A DNA stretch of 64,000 bases. It comes from Microvirga pudoricolor (GTDB lineage: Bacteria; Pseudomonadota; Alphaproteobacteria; Rhizobiales; Beijerinckiaceae). The notes under the pieces were generated by a model that was not told the DNA's origin, made no database searches, and worked only from the letters and a program-made list of their open reading frames with translations. This document shows positions 54,647 through 64,000 of this stretch, piece after piece (position 1 is the stretch's first letter; every line of letters begins with the position of its first letter). Where the stretch lies: positions 1,488,001 to 1,552,000 of the forward strand of contig NZ_JAFEMB010000001.1 in NCBI RefSeq assembly GCF_016892705.1, given 5' to 3'. The translations under genes and the position numbers were made by a program.

Positions 54647-55060
54647 ATGGCCCATTGGCTCTACAAGTCCGAACCCTCCGTCTGGTCCTGGGACCGGCAG
54701 GCTGAAGCAGGCCCCCAGGGCACGTTCTGGAACGGGGTCCGCAACCACGTGGCCAAGCAGAACCTCATGGCCATGAAGACGGGCGAGCAGGGCTTCTTCT
54801 ACCATTCCAACGAGGGCAAGGCCGTGGTGGGCATCGTGGAGGTGATCCGCGAATACTACCCGGACCACACCGACGAGTCGGGCAGGTTCGGCATGGTGGA
54901 CATCAAGGCCGTCAAGGCGCTGCCGAGGCCCGTGACGCTGGAGGCCATCAAGGCCGAGCCGGGGCTTGAGAGCATGATCCTCGTCAACAATTCGCGCCTG
55001 TCCGTGCAGCCCGTGACGGATGAGGAGTGGGCCATCGTGTGCCGCATGGGCGGGCTGTAG
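54647..55060 (+). CDS. EVE-domain (Thy28-like) protein
   Basis: A 137-aa protein that is one EVE domain, a PUA-like fold: HWLYKSEPSVWSWD at the start, WNGVRNHVAKQNL, GEQGFFYHSN and VVGIVEV. EVE domains read modified bases in DNA or RNA. It starts 7 bases after gpsA, in the usual tsaD-gpsA-EVE order. Confidence 0.9.
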   Translation: MAHWLYKSEPSVWSWDRQAEAGPQGTFWNGVRNHVAKQNLMAMKTGEQGFFYHSNEGKAVVGIVEVIREYYPDHTDESGRFGMVDIKAVKALPRPVTLEAIKAEPGLESMILVNNSRLSVQPVTDEEWAIVCRMGGL

Positions 55061-55078
55061 GGCCGAAAATCACGCCCG

Positions 55079-55200
55079 AAGCCTCATCCTGAGGGAACTG
55101 CGGAGCAGTTCGTCTCGAAGGATGGTCCAGTCTGCACCGGAAGCACTCTGCTGGTGCCCTCCTTCGAGACGGCCTGACGGCCTCCTCAGGATGAGGTCGA
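55079..55200. repeat. Intergenic inverted-repeat element, copy 2
   Basis: Same outer ends and inner arms as 4071-4191; the hairpin tips differ (CTGCGGAGCAG here). It lies between the EVE gene and acs. The rest of the gap to 55329 shows only the acs upstream region. Confidence 0.8.
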
Positions 55201-55329
55201 GCTGGATGAGGTGGGGGGTTCGATGAGGCGGAGGTTTAACCAAAGTGCGAGCCCCCTCAACCTTGCCCGCCGCCACGCTCTTTCCGTAAACCTAATGCCA
55301 CCTAGTTCCATCCGTCTGGGAGAAGCGCC

Positions 55330-57282
<1,953 letters not shown>

Positions 57283-57293
57283 GGCTCAAGCAT

Positions 57294-57322
57294 CATCCCG
57301 GACGGCGCAGCCGTCCGGGATG
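57294..57322. terminator. Hairpin between acs and the aldo/keto reductase
   Basis: A perfect 13-bp stem, CATCCCGGACGGC / GCCGTCCGGGATG, with a 3-base loop, between two convergent genes. It has no strong T tract, so it may work in both directions or protect mRNA ends. Confidence 0.6.
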
Positions 57323-57334
57323 AGCTGTTTCAGC

Positions 57335-58378
57335 CTACGGGCACGGGTTGCAGTGCTCGAGGTGGATCGCGTCGATCCTGGCCTCCAGCTCCGGCGTGAT
57401 CTCCACGTCCACCGACGCGATGTCGGTCTTGAGCTGCTCCATCGTGGTCGCCCCGATGATGTTGGCGTGCACGAAACGGCGCGAGTTCACGAAGGCCAGC
57501 GCCATCTGGGCCGGGTCGAGCCCGAATTCGCGGGCGAGCGCCACATACTTGCGGATCGCCGGCTCGGCGCCGGGCGTCTCGTAGCGCTGGCCCCGGTCGA
57601 ACAGGGTGGTGCGGGCGCCGGCCGGGCGCGCGCCGTCGAGGTACTTGCCCACGAGATAGCCTTGCGCCAGGGGCGAATAGGCGAGTAGGCCCACATCCTC
57701 GCGCACGCTCACCTCGGCAAGCCCAACCTCGTAGGTGCGGTTGAGCAGGTTGTAGGCGTTCTGCACGGACTGGACACGGGGCCGGTCCGTCCCTTCGGCC
57801 TCCTTCAGGAACGTCATGGTGCCCCAGGCGCTCTCGTTGGAGAGGCCGAGATGGCGGATCTTCCCGGCCTTCACGAGGCCGCCCATGATATCCAGGGTTT
57901 CGGCGATGGGGTGCGAATCCCCTTCCAGGTGCTTGTAGACGGTCGAGTTGGAGCCCCAGGTCATGGGGCGGTCGGGCCAGTGGATCTGGTAGAGGTCGAT
58001 GTAATCGGTACCGAGGCGCTTGAGGCTCTTGTTCACTGCCTCTTCGATCTGGACGCGGGAGAGTTCGGCCGGCGAGCCGTCGTCCCGGAACCAGGTATTG
58101 GTCGAGCGCCCCACGATCTTGGTGGCCAGGACGATCTTGTCGCGGTTCCGCCGCGCCTTGAACCAGGAGCCGATGATCCGCTCCGTGGAGCCCTGGGTGT
58201 CGGGCTTGGGCGGGATCGAATAGAGTTCGGCCGTGTCGAAGAAGGTGACCCCCTGGTCGACGGCGTAGTCCATCTGGGCGTGGCCCTCCTCCTCCGTGTT
58301 CTGCTGACCCCACGTCATGGTGCCGAGGCAGATCAGGCTCACGTCGAGGCCCGTGCGGCCGAGAGGACGGTACTTCAT
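57335..58378 (-). CDS. Aldo/keto reductase (Tas/YghZ-like)
   Basis: A 347-aa NADPH-dependent reductase. The catalytic tetrad is visible as Asp48 and Tyr53 (FFDTAELYS), Lys87 (LATKIVG) and His133 (YQIHWPDR). Its longer N-terminal loop and the C-terminal AIHLEHCNPCP resemble Tas of enteric bacteria. The substrate is unknown. Confidence 0.92.
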   Translation of the reverse strand: MKYRPLGRTGLDVSLICLGTMTWGQQNTEEEGHAQMDYAVDQGVTFFDTAELYSIPPKPDTQGSTERIIGSWFKARRNRDKIVLATKIVGRSTNTWFRDDGSPAELSRVQIEEAVNKSLKRLGTDYIDLYQIHWPDRPMTWGSNSTVYKHLEGDSHPIAETLDIMGGLVKAGKIRHLGLSNESAWGTMTFLKEAEGTDRPRVQSVQNAYNLLNRTYEVGLAEVSVREDVGLLAYSPLAQGYLVGKYLDGARPAGARTTLFDRGQRYETPGAEPAIRKYVALAREFGLDPAQMALAFVNSRRFVHANIIGATTMEQLKTDIASVDVEITPELEARIDAIHLEHCNPCP

Positions 58379-58442
58379 GGCAAGGCTCCTCGCGACGGAC
58401 GGACCATCGCGGTCATAAATCGGGAAAGGGCGCCGGCGGATG

Positions 58443-59102
58443 TCAGCGCTTGGGAAGGGTCGCGAGAAATGTCTCCACGCTGGGCAGGATGCGCTCGACG
58501 ATCACCTCGACGCCCTTGGCCGTGGGATGGAGGCCGTCGGGCAGATTGAGATTCCGGTCCCCGGCGATCCCGTCCAGGAAGAAGGGATAGAGCACGAGGC
58601 CGTGCTGCTTTGCAATATCGGGATAGAGGCTGTCGAATTTCTGCACGTAATCGGGCCCGAGATTGCGGGTGGCGTACATGCCCGCGAGCATCACCGGAAT
58701 GCCCCGGGCCTTCAGGCCGGTCACGATCTCGCCGATGGCCTTGCGGGGAATGGCCGGGTCGAGACCGCGCAGCATGTCGTTGGCGCCGAGCTCCACGATC
58801 ACGCCGTCGGTGCCGTCCGGCACGGACCAGTCGAGCCGGTCGAGCCCGCCCGTGGAGGTATCGCCCGACACGCCCGCATTGACGATCTCCACGTTATGGC
58901 CCTTGGCCCGCAAGGCTTTTTCGAGAACCGCCGGAAAGGCGGCCTCGGCCGGCAGGTTGTAGCCCGCCGTCAGGCTGTCGCCGAGGGCCACGAGGCGGAT
59001 CGGTCGGCTCTGGGCCAAAGCCTGGGGGGTGAATGCAAAAGCGGCCATCATGGACGCACACGCAAAAATGATCGTCATGAATGGGCCGGAATGGCGCTTC
59101 AT
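58443..59102 (-). CDS. tesA: SGNH-family arylesterase / acyl-CoA thioesterase I-like
   Basis: A 219-aa periplasmic hydrolase. A signal peptide ends at ALA-QS (30/31). Ser43 lies in GDSLTAGY, GVSGDTS and GANDM are blocks II and III, and Asp/His are in LPDGLHPTA. ATG 59102 is chosen; another ATG lies 15 bases upstream. It is divergent from the ABC transporter genes, the same pairing as tesA-ybbA-ybbP in E. coli. Confidence 0.9.
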   Translation of the reverse strand: MKRHSGPFMTIIFACASMMAAFAFTPQALAQSRPIRLVALGDSLTAGYNLPAEAAFPAVLEKALRAKGHNVEIVNAGVSGDTSTGGLDRLDWSVPDGTDGVIVELGANDMLRGLDPAIPRKAIGEIVTGLKARGIPVMLAGMYATRNLGPDYVQKFDSLYPDIAKQHGLVLYPFFLDGIAGDRNLNLPDGLHPTAKGVEVIVERILPSVETFLATLPKR

Positions 59103-59179
59103 CGATATGTTTCCCATATGAGGTCGAACGGGCCGGGGCTTCCGGCGGGGATCATCCTTCCAAGATCGGGTTCAGGTTT

Positions 59180-59869
59180 ATGCAGGACAAGGCCATTGCG
59201 CTGCACGATGTCGATTTGAGTCTCGGACGCGGGGCCGCGCGGGTGCACATCCTGAAAGGCGTCTCCCTCGACATTCCGAAGGGCGAGGCGGTCGGGCTCG
59301 TCGGACCGTCCGGTTCCGGCAAGTCAACCCTGCTCATGACCATGGCGGGCCTGGAACGGCCGGATTCCGGCAAGATCATCGTGGACGGCACCGATCTGGC
59401 GGGCCTCGACGAGGATGGCCTGGCGCGGTTCCGCGGGCGGCGCATCGGCATCGTGTTCCAGTCCTTCCACCTCGTTCCCACCATGACGGCGATCGAGAAC
59501 GTGGCCCTTCCCCTGGAACTCGCGGGCGAGGACGAGGCCTTCGAGCGGGCCGAGGCCGAGCTCACGGCCGTGGGCCTCAGCCACCGGCTCCACCATTACC
59601 CGGCCCAGCTCTCCGGCGGCGAGCAGCAGCGCGTGGCCATTGCCCGCGCCATCGTGCCCAACCCGGCGATCCTGGTGGCGGACGAGCCGACCGGCAACCT
59701 CGACGAGACAACCGGCCAGTCCATCGTGGACCTGCTCTTCGCCCTCAAGCGCGACCGGGGCGCCACCCTGGTGCTCGTGACCCACGACCTGAACCTCGCC
59801 CGCCTGTGCGACCGCACGGTGCGCCTGCGCTCGGGACTGATCGACACCGACGCGGCGGCGCGGGTCTGA
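59180..59869 (+). CDS. ybbA: ABC transporter ATP-binding protein, YbbA-type
   Basis: A 229-aa ATPase of the LolD/MacB group. GPSGSGKST is Walker A, LSGGEQQRVAIARA the signature, ILVADEPTGNLD Walker B and VTHD the switch His. ATG 59180 (MQDKAI) is chosen over the open frame upstream. It pairs with the permease 9 bases downstream. Confidence 0.93.
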   Translation: MQDKAIALHDVDLSLGRGAARVHILKGVSLDIPKGEAVGLVGPSGSGKSTLLMTMAGLERPDSGKIIVDGTDLAGLDEDGLARFRGRRIGIVFQSFHLVPTMTAIENVALPLELAGEDEAFERAEAELTAVGLSHRLHHYPAQLSGGEQQRVAIARAIVPNPAILVADEPTGNLDETTGQSIVDLLFALKRDRGATLVLVTHDLNLARLCDRTVRLRSGLIDTDAAARV

Positions 59870-59878
59870 GGCCTTTCC

Positions 59879-62464
59879 ATGCACGGCACCATCACCCCGC
59901 CCGCCGGTCGCCAGCCCCGGCCTCATTCGTCCCTGCCGCTGATCCTGCGACTGGCCCTGCGCGAGATGCGCGGCGGGCTTCGCGGTTTCGGCATCTTTCT
60001 CGCCTGCATCGCGCTGGGCGTCGCCGCCATCGCCAGCGTGGGCTCCCTGTCGCGCTCGCTCACGGAGGGCATCACCCGCGAGGGGCGGCGCATCTTGGGC
60101 GCCGACATGGCGTTCTCGCTGACCCAGCGCGAGATCGCGCCGCCGGAACTGGCCTTCCTGACCGGGAGGGGACAGGTCGCGTCGGTCACCACCCTACGGG
60201 CCATGGCGGTGGCGGGCGAGAAGGGCTCCGGCCTCGTGGAGCTGAAGGCCGTGGACGGGCAATATCCCGCCATCGGGACCCTGGACACCGACCCGCAGCT
60301 CGCGCCCGCCGATCTCCTGGCCGAGCGCGAGGGCGCGTTCGGGGCCGTGGCGGATCCGGCGCTGCTCGCCCGGCTCGACCTCAAGGTCGGCGACCGGATC
60401 ACCGTGGGCGGGGCCCCCCTCCAGATCCGGGCAAGCCTCGTGTCCGAGCCCGACAAGATCGCCAGCGGCATCGGCTTCGGACCCCGCCTCCTGGTCTCGC
60501 AGGAGGCCCTGAGGGCCACGGGGCTGATCCAGCCCGGCAGCATCGTGCGCTGGACCTACCGGGTGATCCTGTCCGGCCCCTCCGACGACGCGACGCTCGA
60601 GCGGATCGAGGCCGAGGCCAAGACGGCCCTGCCGGAGGCCGGATGGGACATCCGCACCCGGGCCAACGCGGACCCGCGCTTTGCCCGCAACATCGAACGC
60701 TTCACCCAGTTCCTGACGCTCGTCGGTCTCACCGCCCTGCTGGTGGGCGGGGTCGGCGTCGCCAACGCGGTCCGGGGCTTCGTGGACCGCAAGCGCGCCT
60801 CCATCGCGACCCTGAAAAGCCTGGGCGCGCCCGGCGGGCAGGTGGTGCAGCTCTACCTGCTGCAGGTGATGATCATCGCGCTCGCGGGCGTCGCCATCGG
60901 GCTCGCCTTCGGGGCCGCCCTGCCTTTCGTGGTCACGGGTCTGTTCGGCCATCTCCTGCCGATCCCCATCCAGCCGACGCTGGCCTGGAGCGAGCTCGGC
61001 ATCGCGTTGCTCTACGGCCTCCTGACCGCGCTCGTCTTTGCCATCTCGCCGCTGGGCCGGGCGCATGACGTACCGGTCTCCGGCCTCTTTCGCGACCAGG
61101 TCGATCCCGAGCGGCGCTGGCCGCGCAAGCGCTACGTCGCGGCCCTGGCGATCTCCGCCGTGGCCCTCGTGGGACTGGCGCTGATCGCGGCCTACGACCG
61201 CAAGATCGCCCTCATGTTCGTGGCGGCCTCCGCCCTGTCCTTCGGGCTTCTGCGCCTCGTGGCGACGGGCATCATGGCCCTGGCCAAGAGGACGCCGCGC
61301 CCGAAGAGCACCGCGCCGCGCCTGGCCCTCGCCAACATCTTCCGGCCCGGCGCGCTGACCCCGTCGCTCACCCTGTCGCTCGGCCTCGGCATCACGCTCT
61401 TGGTGACCCTCGCGCTCATCGACACCAATCTCAGCCGCCAGCTCCAGCAGACGCTGCCGGAACGGGCCCCGAGCTTCTTCTTCCTCGACATTCCCAACGC
61501 CCAGGCCGACACGTTCGAAAAATTCCTGACCGACCAGGCGCCGGGCTCGCAGATCGAGCGGGTGCCGATGATGCGCGGACGCCTGGTCTCCCTGAAGGGC
61601 GTGCCCGTGGCCCAGATCCGCGCCGACCAGGAGGCCGCCTGGGTGCTCGACGGCGACCGGGGCATTACCTACGCGGCGACGCCGCCTGCGGGCTCGAAGC
61701 TCGTGGAGGGGTCCTGGTGGCCCGCCGACTACCGGGGCCGCCCCCTCGTGTCCTTCGACCGCAGGCTCGCGAACGGTCTCGGCCTCAAGGTAGGCGACGA
61801 CATCACCGTGAACGTGCTCGGCCGCAACATCACGGCCACCATCGCCAACCTGCGCGAGGTGGAATGGCGGTCCATGGGCATCAATTTCGTGATGGTGTTC
61901 TCACCCAACAGCTTCGCGGGCGCGCCCCACACACATCTGGCGACCCTGTCCCTGCCGGGCGGCCCGGACCCGGCCGCCGAGGCCCGGATCCTGCGCCAGT
62001 CGGCGCTCACCTACCCGAACGTGACCAGCGTGCGCGTGAAGGATGCGCTGGAGGCCGTCAACGACGTGGTCTCCCAGCTCGTGATGGCGATCCGCGGCGC
62101 CAGCTCCATCGCGCTGATCGCGAGCCTTCTGGTGCTGGCGGGCGCGCTCGCGGCGGGCCAGCGGGCCCGGCTCTACGACGCCGTGGTGCTGAAGACGCTG
62201 GGGGCCACGCGGGCCAAGCTGCTCGGGGCCTATGCGCTCGAATACGGGTTCCTGGGCCTGGCCACCGCGCTCTTCGGCCTCCTGGCGGGGTCGGTCGCGG
62301 CCTATTTCATCCTGACCGACGTGATGAACCTCGATTTCCGCCTCGATCTCTCGGGCGCTCTTCTGGCCTCGGGGCTGGCGGTCCTGGTGACAGTAGGCTT
62401 AGGGCTGGCCGGAACGTGGCGGATCCTCAGTCAAAAGCCCGCGCAGTACTTGAGAAGTCTTTGA
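59879..62464 (+). CDS. ybbP: ABC transporter permease, YbbP-type (double FtsX domain)
   Basis: An 861-aa membrane protein. One N-terminal helix, a periplasmic domain (about 55-270), three helices forming the first FtsX unit (280-390), two more helices, a second periplasmic region (490-720) and a final FtsX unit (735-855). With YbbA and TesA it forms a conserved set thought to act on lipids or acyl compounds leaving the inner membrane; the substrate is not proven. Confidence 0.92.
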   Translation: MHGTITPPAGRQPRPHSSLPLILRLALREMRGGLRGFGIFLACIALGVAAIASVGSLSRSLTEGITREGRRILGADMAFSLTQREIAPPELAFLTGRGQVASVTTLRAMAVAGEKGSGLVELKAVDGQYPAIGTLDTDPQLAPADLLAEREGAFGAVADPALLARLDLKVGDRITVGGAPLQIRASLVSEPDKIASGIGFGPRLLVSQEALRATGLIQPGSIVRWTYRVILSGPSDDATLERIEAEAKTALPEAGWDIRTRANADPRFARNIERFTQFLTLVGLTALLVGGVGVANAVRGFVDRKRASIATLKSLGAPGGQVVQLYLLQVMIIALAGVAIGLAFGAALPFVVTGLFGHLLPIPIQPTLAWSELGIALLYGLLTALVFAISPLGRAHDVPVSGLFRDQVDPERRWPRKRYVAALAISAVALVGLALIAAYDRKIALMFVAASALSFGLLRLVATGIMALAKRTPRPKSTAPRLALANIFRPGALTPSLTLSLGLGITLLVTLALIDTNLSRQLQQTLPERAPSFFFLDIPNAQADTFEKFLTDQAPGSQIERVPMMRGRLVSLKGVPVAQIRADQEAAWVLDGDRGITYAATPPAGSKLVEGSWWPADYRGRPLVSFDRRLANGLGLKVGDDITVNVLGRNITATIANLREVEWRSMGINFVMVFSPNSFAGAPHTHLATLSLPGGPDPAAEARILRQSALTYPNVTSVRVKDALEAVNDVVSQLVMAIRGASSIALIASLLVLAGALAAGQRARLYDAVVLKTLGATRAKLLGAYALEYGFLGLATALFGLLAGSVAAYFILTDVMNLDFRLDLSGALLASGLAVLVTVGLGLAGTWRILSQKPAQYLRSL

Positions 62465-62680
62465 GGCCGCGCCCGCCGGAAAGTGCAGTCGGGGCGTTTT
62501 TCGGCGGCGCTCTCAAGCCTAAGCTTGGAAGACCTTTCACGAAGGTTTGAAGCGTGACCATGCCTCTTGCGGAACCGGAGGCGACCGCTCATATTTGGCC
62601 TATCGCCGACCAATCGGCGTCTTGGAGCCATCCGGCCTCCATAGAGGGAATCAACAACGGGACACCGCGAGAGGACTCCG

Positions 62681-63463
62681 ATGCAACCGTATGACCAGAA
62701 CCAGACCGCCTACGGCTCGGGCTTTGCCCGGTCGTCGGTGCAGGTCGACCAAGGCCTGCGCAGCTTCATGCTGGGCGTCTACAACAACATGATCGTGGGC
62801 CTGGCGATCTCGGCCCTGGTCGCGCTTGGCATCAATATGGCCGCCGTGACGGGCGACCAATCCGCCGCCGCGGCCCAGATGGGCGGCGTCTACCTGACCG
62901 AGTTCGGCCGTCTCCTGTACGGCACGCCCCTGATGTGGGTGATAGCGCTCGCACCGCTGGCCTTCATCTTCCTGTTCTCGTTCCGCATCGACCGCATGTC
63001 GGCGGCATCCGCCCGCACCATGTTCTTCGCCTTCGCGGCCGTGATGGGTGCGTCGCTCTCGACGCTTCTGATCCGCTACACGGGCGCCAGCGTCGTGCAG
63101 GTGTTCTTCATCACGGCGGCCGCCTTCGGCGCGCTGTCCCTGTGGGGTTACACCACGAACCGCAGCCTGTCGGGCATGGGCTCGTTCCTGATCATGGGCG
63201 TCGTCGGCCTGCTGCTGGCCTCGCTGGTGAACATGTTCGTGGGCTCCAGCGCCCTGCAGTTCGGCATCTCGGTGCTCGGCGTGCTGATCTTCGCGGGCCT
63301 GACCGCCTACGACACGCAGAAGCTCAAGGAGATGTACCTCTACGGGAACTTCGACGGCGAGGCCGCCGCCAAGGTCTCGATCATGGGTGCGCTCCAGCTC
63401 TACCTGGACTTCATCAACATGTTCCAGTTCCTGCTGGCCCTCGTGGGCAACCGCAACAACTAA
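62681..63463 (+). CDS. Bax inhibitor-1 / YccA-family membrane protein
   Basis: A 260-aa protein with seven helices from about residue 30. YNNMIVGLAISALVALGIN opens, and GLTAYDTQKLKEMY carries the conserved Asp of the BI-1 family. Members are linked to pH-dependent ion leak or to protease regulation. Strong terminator after it. Confidence 0.93.
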   Translation: MQPYDQNQTAYGSGFARSSVQVDQGLRSFMLGVYNNMIVGLAISALVALGINMAAVTGDQSAAAAQMGGVYLTEFGRLLYGTPLMWVIALAPLAFIFLFSFRIDRMSAASARTMFFAFAAVMGASLSTLLIRYTGASVVQVFFITAAAFGALSLWGYTTNRSLSGMGSFLIMGVVGLLLASLVNMFVGSSALQFGISVLGVLIFAGLTAYDTQKLKEMYLYGNFDGEAAAKVSIMGALQLYLDFINMFQFLLALVGNRNN

Positions 63464-63489
63464 GCGGATAGTCTTCTCGGACGAGATCG

Positions 63490-63517
63490 AGCCCCGGCCT
63501 GAAAGCCGGGGCTTTTT
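63490..63517 (+). terminator. Rho-independent terminator after the BI-1 gene
   Basis: AGCCCCGGC / GCCGGGGCT with a CTGAAA loop and TTTTT. Confidence 0.9.
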
Positions 63518-63560
63518 CATGTCTCTTGCCACCACCGAGGCGGGTGGGTAGGGAAGGCCC

Positions 63561-64000
63561 ATGTCCGTCCTCGTCCGCCCCTCCCGCGATGCCGACCTGC
63601 CCGCCATCACGGCGATCTACGCCCACGCGGTGGAAAACGGCACGTCCTCGTTCGAGCTGTCGCCGCCCGACGAGGCCGAGATGGCCCGCCGCCGCGCGGC
63701 GCTCCTGGACGGCGGCTTTCCCTACATCGCGGCCGAGCGGGACGGACACCTGTTGGGTTACGCCTATGCGGGTCCCTACCGGGCGCGGCCCGCCTACCGG
63801 TCCACCGTCGAGGATTCGATCTACATCGCGCCCGACGCGCACCGGCAGGGGGTCGGACGCGCGCTCCTGACGGCCCTCATCGCGGAAGCGGAGCGGCAGG
63901 ATTTCCGGCTGATGGTGGCGGTGATCGGCGACGAGGCCTCCCACGGCTCCATCGGGCTCCATGCCAGCTTAGGTTTCGAGCCGGCGGGCGTGTTCAAGGG
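63561..64000 (+). CDS. GNAT acetyltransferase, phosphinothricin acetyltransferase-like (3' end outside window)
   Basis: 146 residues are visible from ATG 63561. VRPSRDADLPAITAIYAHAV, then ENGTSSFEL, YAYAGPYRARPAYRSTVED and the acetyl-CoA loop HRQGVGRALLTAL match the Pat/Bar group, which N-acetylates glufosinate-like amino acids or methionine sulfoximine. SIYIAPDAHRQGVG has the R/Q-x-x-G-x-G/A motif. The C-terminal 25 or so residues lie beyond the window. Confidence 0.9.
   Translation, partial: MSVLVRPSRDADLPAITAIYAHAVENGTSSFELSPPDEAEMARRRAALLDGGFPYIAAERDGHLLGYAYAGPYRARPAYRSTVEDSIYIAPDAHRQGVGRALLTALIAEAERQDFRLMVAVIGDEASHGSIGLHASLGFEPAGVFK

Overview
The window is high-GC DNA from an alphaproteobacterium, most likely a Rhizobiales member near Methylobacteriaceae (Microvirga or Methylobacterium-like). 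The evidence is the gene order hemC-hemD-mitofilin-hemY next to tsaD-gpsA-EVE, the EcfG/NepR stress-sigma proteins, and the family-typical BLUF and DUF6894 proteins. The genus is inferred.

Bases 1-23,456 are chromosomal. They hold the 3' part of a CHASE2 adenylate cyclase, a CDF metal exporter, a small monooxygenase-fold protein, and a large surface-polysaccharide locus. The locus makes GDP-mannose (phosphomannomutase at 20226, ManC at 4238) and GDP-L-fucose (Gmd, Fcl). It has five glycosyltransferase genes, one of them a GT4-GT2 fusion, a NoeA-like methyltransferase, and three membrane-anchored sulfatase/phosphotransferase-like paralogs carrying zero, one and two copies of a C-terminal beta-rich module.

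Bases about 23,879-47,028 are a 23.1-kb lower-GC integrative element inserted in tRNA-Thr(CGT). A 55-bp direct repeat bounds it, and a tyrosine integrase sits just inside the left end. The right end carries its own exact copy of the tRNA-Gly(GCC)/tRNA-Ala(GGC) pair found left of the left end, so insertion rebuilds the whole Thr-Ala-Gly tRNA cluster. No conjugation genes are visible. The replication module has collapsed by deletion into a DUF927 chimera and a truncated neighbour. Other cargo is mostly signalling: an EcfG-type sigma factor with a NepR-like N-terminal segment, a divergent NepR gene, a BLUF photosensor, a PAS-PAS-REC-LuxR protein, a GAF histidine kinase, a LuxR protein with a degenerate receiver, and an XRE regulator. 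There are also many very small genes: six predicted single-helix membrane proteins (35-65 aa) and four translationally coupled small paralogs. Two cis-arrays of 9-bp repeats share the same geometry but have different unit sequences.

Bases 47,029-64,000 are chromosomal again: hemY, mitofilin, hemD and hemC, then divergent tsaD-gpsA-EVE, acetyl-CoA synthetase, an aldo/keto reductase, an SGNH esterase divergent from a YbbA/YbbP-type ABC transporter, a Bax-inhibitor-1 protein and a GNAT acetyltransferase cut by the window edge. A 122-bp inverted-repeat element occurs twice in the chromosomal DNA (4071 and 55079).
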